64,000 nucleotides of DNA from ELB16-189 sp018266435 (GTDB lineage: Bacteria; Bacteroidota; Bacteroidia; Cytophagales; Cyclobacteriaceae): positions 682,001 to 746,000 of the forward strand of contig CP126125.1 in assembly GCA_030123525.1 (NCBI GenBank), written 5' to 3'. Position numbers and translations under genes: made by a program. The notes under the pieces were generated by a model, which saw nothing but the letters and a program-made list of their open reading frames with translations, had not been told where the DNA came from and did not search any database. Numbering within the stretch: the first letter of the stretch is position 1; each line of letters begins with the position of its first letter. This document shows, one piece after another, positions 45,401 to 55,174 of this stretch.

Positions 45401-46601
45401 TTTAGGTTACCCTTATCAAATCATTACCTACGATGTAAACAATAATCCAGTTTCTTCAACAAAAATAACTTACACATCGTACTCAGTTCCGCTTTTTTTG
45501 AATGGCGGGCAAGGTCAAGTTGAAGTTGCCTATTATATCAAGGCTACAAAAAATGTTAAAACTTCGGATGGCATAACAATTACTACCACAAATACTTTTA
45601 ATCGCTCCACAGGTCAACTGCGAAATTCGAGTACCACAGGCTCTTCCTCATCAATTTATCAAGAGTACAAATATTGGTATGAGGTTAATGACCCCAATTT
45701 TCAGACCAATTTGTTGACACCCTTACTTCAAGTTTCAAAAAAAATAAATGGTACTTACTCCGAATCTCAGGTAACCCGCTACAAAAACTGGCCTGCCCTT
45801 AACCCCAGCCTTGGCACCGGTGCTACAGTGCCAGCACCTTACGATCAGTTGGTCTGGAATGGTAACAATGTCAATGACATTAGTTTCTTCTCTTCATGGG
45901 ATCCCGTGGCTAATCCTTCCAGCACTTTGGCTGATTGGACCATGGCGCAACAAATCAATGTACGTGACAATTATACTGGGGCGGTTTTAGAAACTCAGGC
46001 GAAAGGAAATATTCCCTCAGCAGTAATTTTGGATCAGTACAAAATAAGGCCGCTAGCAAAAGTGGGTAATGCAAATTACAATCAAGTTGCTTACACCAGT
46101 TTTGAAGATAATACAAATGGAAACTGGCAGCAGTGGACAGACGGTTCGATTTCAAGTACTGCAGCAAAAACGGGAAATAATTCCATGTCCATCGGCACAA
46201 ACGGATTGCAATTCAACCAAGTGATATCAGGAGAAAATTACATCATTTCTTTTTGGGCGCAGTCAGCCAACTCGGGCACATTGACAGTCAACGGTTCAAC
46301 CACACAGTCTATTCCTTCCGCATGGACGTATTATGAGTTTCCATTTACCGGCTCAGCGCAACTTAATGCGGCTGTTGTTAAACTTGCTTCGGGGAACGTT
46401 ACTGTCGATGAAGTGCGGCTTTATCCAAAACGGGGGAATATGGAAACAACTACTTATGATTTGGTGTTTGGGCCGACTTCCAAAACTGACAATAATAATC
46501 ATACTGCTTATTTGCAATATGACCCGTGGGGAAGGTTGATAAACACCTTTGATGAAAATAAGAATGTAATTCGGCAGGCCATTTACACTACCAAACAGTA
46601 G
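42447..46601 (+). CDS. secreted SpvB/RHS-like protein
   Basis: A 1384-residue protein with a short signal peptide (IFCGILFFTKAIGQ). The N-terminal part (NTVNLFTGDLNLPISLVSLTG, NVAISYNSN, LGLGWTMDMPRI) is the SpvB/TcdB-like start of RHS shells. The middle has weak repeats of WxxxxN / PDNSYR type. The end (YLQYDPWGRLINTFDENKNV) is a YD/RHS repeat that leads into the next gene, starting 6 bp later. The two probably form one shell in trans. Confidence 0.75.
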   Translation: MKLSTVIVIGIFCGILFFTKAIGQASAPSALPQINTFSTAPDNIGKVQNTVNLFTGDLNLPISLVSLTGKEGLGVNVAISYNSNVQNQVDTWNLESPGGILGLGWTMDMPRIICDHKSTGTREDDTYYLLEGQTSNRLVRIGHGSDAIGLYNTYATKKYQFWQIKFYYDPTDYALTTPGPSKWVIVRENGFKYIYGDKNSGRSTVQYTVRWGNWIGNSSNTNNQTRLATTWNLSEINNLWGEKVTFEYTNVDQFVGSNFGQKQTEASYLKQIVDPIGRKVQFFYNNKNPQYYMEPHTEQPEPDAYQENYEKLYLDHIDVLQETGTKYLSVNFRYSSINDGINTAKMLLAYIEQRNGAGQALPGIRFDYFTSTGSTGYKGFLQKITYPTGGTVSYTYAMSNNQIGHSNRSLTISGGGEPQLWFGSDYVVVAWRALDSNGNHTSNPSPVSISVYQWFGEWVPSTLSGVNLNLVNVGATFNNNTFHYNNFQVVTEDKFFAILTQPGDQTFAGNNASFAMYYKDEAKRGNWICATIDNSSSLNYLSYNLGSGSATLLSGDNFVAIATYTNSNSTPGYLFTYNGGVYNGHFNQALFPVNINSARSGVDNFYTASNNFVINYSEWFANTVQLTFSYLNEERNWVTTSIPQSLVWANTGPKFPSNLHSSNNFMVAMAGNNPEFLFRWDNTYTNFYRDNDNSTSLLLYWDDNSYVFPINNSQFALIDGSVMSKAVRFDGNNWILSGAQSTNATNKVGSGIDFLVSASPDNSYRTLSVFNANSLNWTSNSISNGFLPLFSGGQASADFYVTNGSMFYHNPDGSWTSTNSTVYGDIAGRILTSGGDLKFVKNGTLSPNSDNIGQNTVYFSDYDQFGNLVTRINYGFDMLACYQSPPGKSYMDANSITLYKNIAERATGYQVDYPVSSITISGNGSTDQNVAFGYNFSTAFVDPSGNVAQYTDVNVIPGSNTPSSMPNGYTTTSHKNGAYGDSLRFLGYPYQIITYDVNNNPVSSTKITYTSYSVPLFLNGGQGQVEVAYYIKATKNVKTSDGITITTTNTFNRSTGQLRNSSTTGSSSSIYQEYKYWYEVNDPNFQTNLLTPLLQVSKKINGTYSESQVTRYKNWPALNPSLGTGATVPAPYDQLVWNGNNVNDISFFSSWDPVANPSSTLADWTMAQQINVRDNYTGAVLETQAKGNIPSAVILDQYKIRPLAKVGNANYNQVAYTSFEDNTNGNWQQWTDGSISSTAAKTGNNSMSIGTNGLQFNQVISGENYIISFWAQSANSGTLTVNGSTTQSIPSAWTYYEFPFTGSAQLNAAVVKLASGNVTVDEVRLYPKRGNMETTTYDLVFGPTSKTDNNNHTAYLQYDPWGRLINTFDENKNVIRQAIYTTKQ

Positions 46602-46607
46602 AGTGTT

Positions 46608-49600
46608 ATGCGTAGAGTTAAGAATTTACTGAATCTTTTGTTGTGCGGATTTTTTATTGTGCTTTCCTTAGGCGTGGGTGCCCAAACTTGTTACACTTTT
46701 CCAACAGTAGCCAGTACGTCAGGGTGTGCGGGATATTCTTATACCCTTTATGCCACGACCAATGGGGGGAGCGTTACCTCTCACAATTGGTGGACTGCAC
46801 AAACGGGAGGCACCAGTGTCGGTGTCAGTATCAGCAATCCGGGGGCCGGTATCGTGCAATCTTCGTTAACGGCTGCCTTTAATTCAAGTGTCACGTATTG
46901 GGTTGAGGCTGTTTGTTCGGGTGGAGTAAACCCCAGCCGTACCCCGATCAGTTTTACTGTGGTCGCCCCAACAACAGTGTCTTATACAGCCTCCATAGAT
47001 CCAATGAGCGTCTTGCCTTCCAATAATTTAACGCTTACCGCTTCGGGTGCTTCAAACCTGCAGTGGATATACACTTCCTCAAGCTCAAAACCAACAGTGG
47101 CTTCGGGCACTGCTCCATTCGTGCCCACATTGGGCGGGGGTTACCAGTTGACCGGAACCAATTCTTGCGGGGTCAACCAAACCCTCTCGCTCTATGTTAA
47201 CCACCTTCCCATATCGGATGCCGGGCTTAGCCGGACAGTGGGCCTTCCTTTGGCCACCTATACTGTATATGGATCAGGCTATGATGTGGACGATGGCGAT
47301 GCGGTAACTTATCTATGGACCCAATCGGGAACTGCGCAAACGTTAAACAATACAACGGGCTTGGCTTTGCAGGTTGTAAACCCCCAACCGGGTGCGACCA
47401 CGTTTACTTTAACGGTCACGGATTCCAAACTAAAATCGTTTACATCCCAGGTAACCATTACATTTTCCAACATCACCAACAATTACAACTATGTGCAGCA
47501 GGATAATGTGCTGGACACCCTAAAAGTAGCGGCCAATGTTGCGGCCATACCCATAGGAAAGAAAAAAACCAGGTTGATCTCGTATGCCGATGACCTGGGG
47601 CGGCCCATTGAGAAAGTAAGCCAACAGGCCTCACCTTTTGGAAATGACATGATCGGTTTTAAAATTTTTGACGGTCTCGGCAGAGAGGCCAATCAGTATT
47701 TACCCTACTCTTTGACCAGCGGCAATGTAGGTGCATTTGTTCCAACTGCAACCGCCCTCACCAGTGAGTCAAGTTTCTACAATGTAAGCAACGACAAAAT
47801 TGCCGATGACGCAGTTCCCTATTCCACCACCACCTTTGAGCCTTCGCCCCTGAGCCGGCCCGTCAAGCAGGCCGGCCCCGGGGCTAATTGGGCATCCATT
47901 GGAAAGTCCGTGGCGTATGGCACCAATGCACCGTCCGATGTGCTCAACTGGGCGGTGAACGGATCGGGTTTGCCACAGGCCATATCGCCCTACTTTTATT
48001 CTGCTTCCATTCTTACAAAGACTGCCGCTACCGATGAACAAAGCGTAGTCACTGAAACCTATGCCGATATCCGGGGGATCAAACTATTGGTCCGTTCGGA
48101 TGCAACCAACCTCAGGGCAGAAACCTATTATGTCTATGATGCCAAGGGGAACCTGAAATTCATTTTACCGCCCGAGCTGATCAAGGTGTTAAAGAACCAA
48201 TCTTCGCCTGCCTATTCCCCCACGCAGGCTCAACTGGACCGATGGGCGTACCAATACAACTACGATTACCTCAACAGGGCTGTTGAATCAAAAGCCCCCG
48301 GAGCCGGCTGGGTCTATACCGTGTACGATACGCGGGACAGGGTAGTGCTCACCCAGGATGCCAACCAACGGTTGACCGGTGACCCCAATCAATCCACACT
48401 GGGGAACAAGTGGAGCTACACCCAATACGATGACCAAAACCGCCCGGTGGTGTCGGGCGTTTACGGCCCCGATAATACCTACACCACTCGCGCAGCGATG
48501 CAGACATACATTAACTCACTCGGCAGTGGGCAAGGATACCAGAATGTTACCAGCGTAGTCACCGTTGCGGACGTGGTGCTGTCTGCATACGCATCAATCA
48601 ATGAATACACCGTTACCCACTCGGTTTCATTGGAGCCCGGGTTTGATTTCAAAGCAGGGGTTACCTCCACTTCCTTTCATACGGCCATCCAATCGGGCGG
48701 GACTCCATCCACTGTGTTCCCCACAACGAACGTGGAGCAATTGGTGAAAACGTATTACGACAGCTACTCGTGCGAGGTATGCTCCAATACAAATTTTCAA
48801 TATGTATCGGGGGAGGCCTGGAAAAATACCCCTCCGTACTCCACTACGCCCGATGAAACCTTTCCCTCCGCGCTGTACACTCGGTTGAAAGGGGCGACCG
48901 TGGCCAGCAGCGTGAAAATATTGGGCACTACCACGTGGCTCAACACGGTCTCTTACTACAACCGATATGGCAGCGTGGTGCAAGTGATCGGGGCGAACCA
49001 CGTGGGCGGCCGCGACCGCATTTCCACGCTGTATGATTTCAGCGGCAAGAAACTGGAAGAACTTCAGACCGCCATCGGCTACAACACCGGCAACATCACC
49101 ACCCAGCGCAAAGTATTTTCGTACGACCCGGTGGGCAGGCTGCTGCAAGTGCAGCACCAGGTCAACAGCCAGCCGATGGTTATTCTGTCGGCACTGGAGT
49201 ACAATGAACTGGGCCAGGTAGTGAAAAAGAAATTGCACAGTACCGATGGCGGCACGGCATATTTGCAAAATGTCGATTTCCGCTATGACATCCGCGGAGA
49301 ACTGACCAACATCAACAACATCCCCACGGGCACGGACACCGGAGACGATGCCAACGATTACTTCGGCATGGATCTGACTTACAACACTTCATTGAGCGGA
49401 GCGGGCAACAGCCCCCGCCCCGATGGGCTCATCAGCGCCATCCGCTGGAAGCAGGACCTGGGCAGCAAGAAGCGCTTGTACAACTTTGGCTATGATAATT
49501 TAAAACGCGTCACCTCATCGAGCGGCAAAATGAGTTTGGACAACAGCCTGACGTGGACAGGCGAACCGGATTTCTTTACCGAGAACAATCTTACGTACGA

Positions 49601-52454
49601 CCTGAACGGAAACATCCTTACGCTCAACCGCAACACGGAGTATTTTAGCAATGGCTCAAATTCATTGAGCACCATGGATCAGCTGACCTACACGTATGGA
49701 GTAACCGCGGGATCAACTGCCTATTCAACTTCATCCGATAACGGCAACCAGTTGCAGTACGTAGCTGACAATTCCACTACGGCCACCCGCCAGCTCGGCT
49801 TTGCCGATGGCGGGCCCAACACCATTGCCAATCCCGATTACACCTACGATGCTAACGGCAACCTGACCAGCGACCTGAACAAGAAAATATCAAAGATCAC
49901 CTACTATTTTAACAACCGGCCGAAAAAGATATCAATAAACGTAGTAGGCACAGACACGTCTTACATAAAATACACGTACGATGCTGCGGGCATCAAGCTC
50001 AACCAGATGGCATATATCTATGACACGGCAAAACATTCCCCTACCTATCAAACCTACGTGACCACCTCCACCGACTACGTGGGCAACTTTGTTCTGCTCA
50101 ACGGGCAGGTGCTGACCGTGAACCAACCCGAAGGAAGGATCACACCGCCCACGTACGAAAACATTTTCTCCAACCCCGATGCGGGAAGTTTGAGCGGCTT
50201 CACCGCCACCAGCGGAAATGTAACGCTGTCATGCGTCTATCAAAATACGCAAACCTATGTAACGGCATCCAACAGTGCCGGAACCCAAAACGAAGGAATC
50301 TTCCCCATCAGCACCGACAAAGGAACTGCGTACCCCGTAACAGCCGGGCAAACGTACTCGTTTAGAATACTCGGTTACCAAACCTCAGGCTCATTGGCCA
50401 TGCTGTATGTAAAAACAAATCTGGGCGATTTGGTCTGGCCGGGCGCAGCGTATGCCCCGGTGCCGTTGCCCACCGGTGCGGCCAATGAAAGCTGGGCATC
50501 GGTAAGCTTTGTTGTTCCCTCCAACGCTACTTCCGTTTCACTGGGCGTAAAATGGAACGGGCCGGCAACGGGCAACACGATATATGTTAATAGAGTGGCA
50601 CTTTACAAAACCGATTTTGAGTACAACTATTTTATTACCGACCAGGTGGGCAGCACACGCGTGGTGCTGCAGACCAACCCGGGCACGCAGGCCTATACCG
50701 CCACGATGGAGCCCAACAACCGGCCCACCGAAGATGCCGCCACGCTGACCAACGGAGTGACGGGCCAGTTCCTGAACATGAACTATGCCATGATCTTTTC
50801 CAACCCCACGGCCAACACCACCCCCGGTGGAAGTTATGTGGTGAAGATGAACCCCACTTACAAAGTGGGCCCGGCCAAGAGTTTGAAAGTGTATCCCGGG
50901 GATGTGGTCAACGCTTCCGTAAATTCTTCGTACCTCACGGGCGGGAGCTATACCAAAACACCGTTGGCCACGGTAATGGGTGCGGTGGCCCCCGTGTTTG
51001 GCGGGGTCAGCGGCACGGGCGACCCCGGTGCCATTTTCAGCAGCCTGAACAACACGGGCAATGCGGTGATCGCGGGCCTGAGCCCCGGCCAGGGCACAAC
51101 TGCACCGAGCGCATTTTTGAATTACATATTGTTCGACAAAGATTACAACCCGCTGGGCGGGCAGTCCGTGCCGGTGCCCACGGGCGGTGGAGGGCCTATG
51201 GCCTTGCCCCAAATCACAGCACCGGAAATTGGTTATGTTTTCATTTACCTGAGCTATGACAATGATACAGGTAACGATGTGTATTTCGATGACCTGAAGA
51301 TCACCCAACAAGAGAGCCCTGTGATACAGGTGAACAACTACTACCCGTTTGGAATGAAGAGTTATAGTTGGTTAAGAAATGGAGAAACAGATAATGCGTA
51401 TTTATTTCAGGGCAAAGAACTCATTGCACAGACAGGGTGGTATGACTTCGGCAGCAGGATGTACTATGCGGATTTAGGAAGGTGGTTTGCGGGTGATCCT
51501 CAAAAGCAATTTAGCAGCCCTTATATGGCCATGGGGAATGTGCCGATGATGGGCACTGACCCGAATGGGGAGTGGTTTGGATGGGATGACATAATTGTCT
51601 CTGCTGTTGGATTTGTAGTTGGGTATGCTAGTTACGGACTTACTAAAGGAAACTGGGGATGGAAAGCAGCAGAGTCTGGCCTAGTAGGTGCCGCAATAGC
51701 TGAAGTAGGTTATCTGACATTAGGGGGTGGGCTGGCTGCCGAAGGAGCCACAGCAAGTACAGGTGGTTTGGGAGCTATTAAGAGTGCCGCTCAATTTGCA
51801 ATTTTAGATGCAACTACTACAGCAACAAATGTTGCAGAGAATGCCGACAATATTTCTCGCATGAATGGTGAAGGTGCATTTGAAGCAATCGCTGGTTTCG
51901 AGGGTATTTCTGCTATTCAATCAGGTTTTCAGGGAGATTGGATGGAAGGTCAAGTTGATAAAGTCTTTTTTAGTGGAGGATCAAAAGCTGCTGGAATTTT
52001 TAAGGGAGTAACATCAGATGCCATTGGAGGTTTCTTAAGTGGAGGTTTCAAGAGTGAAGTTGGGAATGGATTCAGTCTTTCAAACTTTGACTTTAAAGAG
52101 GCATGGGCTCAGTCAGCAGGTGCAGGTGCAAGCAAATTTGCTGGGAATTTAGTTGACAAAGCAACCGATATATACGGAGAAATGGGAAAATCTGTAAATA
52201 GATCAAGCAGGGCTGTAAGCCGTTTTTCTTCATTGAGTGACTATGTTAAGGACAGAATCACTAATGCAAATTGGGGGATACTTGCCATAAAGGAGATAGG
52301 CTCTGTAGCTGCAGGTCAAGGTGGTGTTGACTTATTAAGACGATTGCAAGGTCTTATTAAGGATAGTAAAGAACCATTTTACCGAGATTCAAATTACATC
52401 AACATCTGGTCGGGCGGAATTAAAGATGGTCTTGGAAATCTTTTTGGATGGTAA
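46608..52454 (+). CDS. RHS-repeat polymorphic toxin-like protein
   Basis: A 1948-residue secreted protein. Signal peptide ending at GVGAQ; Ig/PKD-like domains at about 20-290; a DUF6443-like region (about 310-420, with YADDLGRPIEKVSQQ); many YD repeats; a jelly-roll-like insert near 1190-1320; and the RHS core (YYPFGMKSYSW, FQGKELIAQTGWYDFGSRMY, then MMGTDPNGEW at about 1645). The last 290 residues are a separate AT-richer tip of Gly/Ala-rich helices without a recognised nuclease or other toxin motif. The plus-strand neighbours downstream are candidate immunity genes. Confidence 0.85.
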   Translation: MRRVKNLLNLLLCGFFIVLSLGVGAQTCYTFPTVASTSGCAGYSYTLYATTNGGSVTSHNWWTAQTGGTSVGVSISNPGAGIVQSSLTAAFNSSVTYWVEAVCSGGVNPSRTPISFTVVAPTTVSYTASIDPMSVLPSNNLTLTASGASNLQWIYTSSSSKPTVASGTAPFVPTLGGGYQLTGTNSCGVNQTLSLYVNHLPISDAGLSRTVGLPLATYTVYGSGYDVDDGDAVTYLWTQSGTAQTLNNTTGLALQVVNPQPGATTFTLTVTDSKLKSFTSQVTITFSNITNNYNYVQQDNVLDTLKVAANVAAIPIGKKKTRLISYADDLGRPIEKVSQQASPFGNDMIGFKIFDGLGREANQYLPYSLTSGNVGAFVPTATALTSESSFYNVSNDKIADDAVPYSTTTFEPSPLSRPVKQAGPGANWASIGKSVAYGTNAPSDVLNWAVNGSGLPQAISPYFYSASILTKTAATDEQSVVTETYADIRGIKLLVRSDATNLRAETYYVYDAKGNLKFILPPELIKVLKNQSSPAYSPTQAQLDRWAYQYNYDYLNRAVESKAPGAGWVYTVYDTRDRVVLTQDANQRLTGDPNQSTLGNKWSYTQYDDQNRPVVSGVYGPDNTYTTRAAMQTYINSLGSGQGYQNVTSVVTVADVVLSAYASINEYTVTHSVSLEPGFDFKAGVTSTSFHTAIQSGGTPSTVFPTTNVEQLVKTYYDSYSCEVCSNTNFQYVSGEAWKNTPPYSTTPDETFPSALYTRLKGATVASSVKILGTTTWLNTVSYYNRYGSVVQVIGANHVGGRDRISTLYDFSGKKLEELQTAIGYNTGNITTQRKVFSYDPVGRLLQVQHQVNSQPMVILSALEYNELGQVVKKKLHSTDGGTAYLQNVDFRYDIRGELTNINNIPTGTDTGDDANDYFGMDLTYNTSLSGAGNSPRPDGLISAIRWKQDLGSKKRLYNFGYDNLKRVTSSSGKMSLDNSLTWTGEPDFFTENNLTYDLNGNILTLNRNTEYFSNGSNSLSTMDQLTYTYGVTAGSTAYSTSSDNGNQLQYVADNSTTATRQLGFADGGPNTIANPDYTYDANGNLTSDLNKKISKITYYFNNRPKKISINVVGTDTSYIKYTYDAAGIKLNQMAYIYDTAKHSPTYQTYVTTSTDYVGNFVLLNGQVLTVNQPEGRITPPTYENIFSNPDAGSLSGFTATSGNVTLSCVYQNTQTYVTASNSAGTQNEGIFPISTDKGTAYPVTAGQTYSFRILGYQTSGSLAMLYVKTNLGDLVWPGAAYAPVPLPTGAANESWASVSFVVPSNATSVSLGVKWNGPATGNTIYVNRVALYKTDFEYNYFITDQVGSTRVVLQTNPGTQAYTATMEPNNRPTEDAATLTNGVTGQFLNMNYAMIFSNPTANTTPGGSYVVKMNPTYKVGPAKSLKVYPGDVVNASVNSSYLTGGSYTKTPLATVMGAVAPVFGGVSGTGDPGAIFSSLNNTGNAVIAGLSPGQGTTAPSAFLNYILFDKDYNPLGGQSVPVPTGGGGPMALPQITAPEIGYVFIYLSYDNDTGNDVYFDDLKITQQESPVIQVNNYYPFGMKSYSWLRNGETDNAYLFQGKELIAQTGWYDFGSRMYYADLGRWFAGDPQKQFSSPYMAMGNVPMMGTDPNGEWFGWDDIIVSAVGFVVGYASYGLTKGNWGWKAAESGLVGAAIAEVGYLTLGGGLAAEGATASTGGLGAIKSAAQFAILDATTTATNVAENADNISRMNGEGAFEAIAGFEGISAIQSGFQGDWMEGQVDKVFFSGGSKAAGIFKGVTSDAIGGFLSGGFKSEVGNGFSLSNFDFKEAWAQSAGAGASKFAGNLVDKATDIYGEMGKSVNRSSRAVSRFSSLSDYVKDRITNANWGILAIKEIGSVAAGQGGVDLLRRLQGLIKDSKEPFYRDSNYINIWSGGIKDGLGNLFGW
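51225..51592 (+). repeat. RHS core duplication, copy 1
   Basis: 368 bp encoding the final RHS core. Nearly identical in DNA to 53948-54315, with equal length and no gaps. Part of the 1948-residue RHS gene. Confidence 0.85.
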
Positions 52455-52455
52455 A

Positions 52456-53115
52456 ATGAGATACCTTTTTTTTCTTTTAATACTGCTCAGCCCAGAACTT
52501 TATGGGCAAAAGCCCAATGATTTACACAAGGCAGGGCAATACGTGTTTTTACTTAAGGGAGGATTCGATTTGCATTACAGGGGCGATCTTGAGGAGTGGC
52601 TTTCAAAATATGGTGTAAAGACTAATTCAAATATTGTGGTCAATTTTGGTATTAAAGCATTGTTACCAGCCTCAAGGACTTTATTAATTGGTGGAGAATT
52701 TAATTGGATGATTTCAAATCAACCATATAAAAACGATCTAAGTTTTGACTTAGAGCTAGGAAAATGCTTCAAGATAAAGACCATTCAAATCATCCCATTG
52801 ATGGGAATAGGAATTGTAAATTCTTTAATTAGGTTTGATAACTCTGTTCCAGCACCGCTTGCACAATTAAACGCAAGCGGTGGCCAACTAAGTCAGAATG
52901 CTCTTTTAATTAAGCCAAACGTATTACTTATAAAGAATTTTTATCCATTCACTTTTGGAATTGAGTTGGGCTGTAGGGTTTATTCATTTTCTAACGATTG
53001 GAAATATTACGAGAACGGAACGAACGGTTCTTTTATAAAAGTGCCCCAAGTGCCATATAATGGATATTTTCACCCTTACGCTTCTATTGTGTTAGGTTTA
53101 AATGTAGGATATTGA
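52456..53115 (+). CDS. outer-membrane beta-barrel-like protein
   Basis: A 219-residue protein from the ATG at 52456, 1 bp after the RHS stop. The signal peptide MRYLFFLLILLSPELYGQ is followed by alternating beta strands (LLIGGEFNWMI, IIPLMGIGIVNS, PFTFGIELGCRVYSF) and a C-terminal aromatic, as in small Bacteroidota barrels. Tight coupling to the toxin gene suggests an immunity or export partner; inference. An in-frame start at 52426 overlaps the RHS gene and would lose the signal peptide. Confidence 0.65.
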   Translation: MRYLFFLLILLSPELYGQKPNDLHKAGQYVFLLKGGFDLHYRGDLEEWLSKYGVKTNSNIVVNFGIKALLPASRTLLIGGEFNWMISNQPYKNDLSFDLELGKCFKIKTIQIIPLMGIGIVNSLIRFDNSVPAPLAQLNASGGQLSQNALLIKPNVLLIKNFYPFTFGIELGCRVYSFSNDWKYYENGTNGSFIKVPQVPYNGYFHPYASIVLGLNVGY

Positions 53116-53192
53116 AGGGTGTATATTAAAATTATAAAAGTATCTAATACCTTTTATTTGGTACAGAATGTTAGTTAGTAACTAAATAGAAA

Positions 53193-53747
53193 ATGAGAGT
53201 TTTAATTTTTTTTTATCTATGTAATTTATCGTTTGAATTATTGGCCCAAAATTCGGAAAGTAACTTTGATGAAGTAGTAAAATACAACCGTGGTTTGTAC
53301 CGGTCTTTCAAAGCCTTCCAAAATAATTCGCCAGAAATCACAGAACAGTTTGTGGTAGAGCTAATAGATTCACTTACCCAGCTATATTGGTATAAGTTAA
53401 ACAGCGAAAAAAAAATTCATTCAATGATTTTTGGCTTTTCTGACGGCAAGGATATTTATGTTCAGGATAGACGAGGACTGCATGGTTATCATAAATTAGA
53501 TGTAGTAGGAAAATATTCGCTTTACATTCAAAGAACTCCCCAAAATTCTATAGTTCATCGCATTATTGGCAGTTATGCAATGATCATTATGCCAAACGAT
53601 GTTTATAAAAAGTTTACGATTGAACTAGTAAGTAAAATATTAAGAGAAAATGATCCAAAGCTATCGAGGGAATTTGAGGCTATTAATGATAAAAAAGATC
53701 GAGCAATAGAATTCATTGAGAAATTGAATTCTAAGGCTACACAGTGA
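53193..53747 (+). CDS. exported hypothetical protein, toxin-locus neighbour
   Basis: A 184-residue protein with signal peptide (LIFFYLCNLSFELLAQ) and a mixed alpha/beta body (KIHSMIFGFSDGKDIYVQ, YSLYIQRTPQNS). No known domain. Placed between the first RHS tip and the displaced second tip, where an immunity protein is expected. Confidence 0.55.
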   Translation: MRVLIFFYLCNLSFELLAQNSESNFDEVVKYNRGLYRSFKAFQNNSPEITEQFVVELIDSLTQLYWYKLNSEKKIHSMIFGFSDGKDIYVQDRRGLHGYHKLDVVGKYSLYIQRTPQNSIVHRIIGSYAMIIMPNDVYKKFTIELVSKILRENDPKLSREFEAINDKKDRAIEFIEKLNSKATQ

Positions 53748-53751
53748 TTGT

Positions 53752-53784
53752 CCCTGAGTTGTAGTTTGTCGCTGACCAACAACC
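53752..53784 (+). repeat. palindromic repeat, copy 1 (CCCTGAGTTGTAGTT...)
   Basis: 33 bp starting CCCTGAGTTGTAGTTTGTCG and ending in GCTGACCAACAACC, an imperfect copy of the element at 56345-56376. It lies directly after a gene stop. Confidence 0.6.
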
Positions 53785-53818
53785 TTAGTTTGAGCATGAT
53801 GGATGAAAATAAAATCAA

Positions 53819-55165
53819 GTGAGCAGGATATTTTCAATATCAGTTTTCTTTTTCACAAGCGTAAATGCATTTGCTCACACGGGCGGTGCTGCGGCTCCTT
53901 CAGGTACAGTGATCGCGGGAAACATCGGCACCACCATACCGGTTCAAGAAATTGGCTATGTTTTCATCTACCTGAGCTATGACAATGACACGGGCAACGA
54001 TGTGTATTTTGATGACCTGAAGATCACCGTACAAGAGAGCAACGTGATACAGGTGAACAACTACTACCCGTTTGGAATGAAGAGTTATAGTTGGTTAAGA
54101 AATGGGGAGACAGATAATGCGTATTTATTTCAGGGTAAAGAGTTGATAGCCCAAACCGGTTGGCACGACTTTGGAAGCCGCATGTATTATGCGGACTTGG
54201 GAAGGTGGTTAGCTGGTGATCCTCAAAAGCAATTTAGCAGCCCTTACTTGGCGATGGGCAATGTTCCTATGATGGGGAGAGACCCGAATGGGGAGTGGTT
54301 TGGATGGGATGACATAGTGATTGCCGTGGTGGGCGGTATATCAAATGTTGTGAGCAACTGGGATGCAATTACGCACGGAAAGGGAGGCTTTTTAAAAGGC
54401 CTGGAATATTTTGGTGCAGGCGCTGTAGGAGCAGATGTCGGATGGAATACAATGAATCCAGAACTTGGCTTCGCAGTTGCCGGAGCTTTAACAACAGCCG
54501 CAGATCAGGCTAATCATGTTGGAAAAACGTGGGTACAGTCATTTATAACAGGAGGCATGTCTGCCTTGCAAGGATATGAGGTTGGGGAATCGATTGAAGA
54601 AGGCGAAGCTGCTGCTGAACTTTCTGGGGCAGAGAAGGGAGGCATTGATGATGGATTCAAACAAGCATGGAAAGACGCTTATGGTAAGGACTTTGATAAG
54701 GAATACATGGCTGCTGCAAAAAAAACGTATTTAGAAGATGAAGGCGGGTGGACGACTAAATTTTTTAGAGATTTTTCTGACTCTCGTTTGGGCAAGTTCA
54801 TCATGCCTGGTTTGAAAGAGGGAATTAAAGGTTATGGGAAAGATGGATATAAATCAGATTACGATGGATGGAATTTCTTTAACGATTTTGCGATGGAGAA
54901 AGCAAAAGGTTTTTTGGGTATGGAGACAGGCGAATACACGGGATTTCGTTCCATTTCCTTTAGTATGTTATCAGGAAATATTACTAAAAACATAATGATG
55001 GGTTTTTCCAAGAATCTATTGACTCAATTTCTCAAGATAGCCGAAGGCAAAGAAACAGACAGTTATGAAAGCATGTTGGTCGATTCTCTTGACGATCCGT
55101 TCCAAAGTTTAGGGAAAGATTTTGGCGGCAGGTGGGCTTTCATCAGATTATGTGCGGGTCAATAG
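53819..55165 (+). CDS. displaced RHS tip with acquired signal peptide
   Basis: A 448-residue protein starting at a GTG with signal sequence ISVFFFTSVNAFAH. Residues about 44-165 repeat the RHS core of the large gene almost exactly (YYPFGMKSYSW to MMGRDPNGEW). The last 290 residues are a different tip, Gly- and Ala-rich then helical (DDGFKQAWKDAYGKDFDKEY), without a recognised catalytic motif. This is the classic orphan-toxin-tip arrangement; here it keeps its own export signal, so it may also be made alone. Confidence 0.8.
   Translation: MSRIFSISVFFFTSVNAFAHTGGAAAPSGTVIAGNIGTTIPVQEIGYVFIYLSYDNDTGNDVYFDDLKITVQESNVIQVNNYYPFGMKSYSWLRNGETDNAYLFQGKELIAQTGWHDFGSRMYYADLGRWLAGDPQKQFSSPYLAMGNVPMMGRDPNGEWFGWDDIVIAVVGGISNVVSNWDAITHGKGGFLKGLEYFGAGAVGADVGWNTMNPELGFAVAGALTTAADQANHVGKTWVQSFITGGMSALQGYEVGESIEEGEAAAELSGAEKGGIDDGFKQAWKDAYGKDFDKEYMAAAKKTYLEDEGGWTTKFFRDFSDSRLGKFIMPGLKEGIKGYGKDGYKSDYDGWNFFNDFAMEKAKGFLGMETGEYTGFRSISFSMLSGNITKNIMMGFSKNLLTQFLKIAEGKETDSYESMLVDSLDDPFQSLGKDFGGRWAFIRLCAGQ
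53948..54315 (+). repeat. RHS core duplication, copy 2
   Basis: 368 bp matching 51225-51592; substitutions are mostly at third positions. It gives homology for tip exchange by recombination. Confidence 0.85.
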
Positions 55166-55174
55166 AAGATAGTT

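Noticed and set aside
48627..49268. 213-residue frame antisense to the RHS gene
   Set aside because: Lies wholly inside a strongly supported RHS coding region with higher GC; no protein features.
50538..51311. 257-residue frame antisense to the RHS gene
   Set aside because: Shadow of GC-rich codon positions of the RHS gene; composition is His/Arg/Gly-rich without domain pattern.
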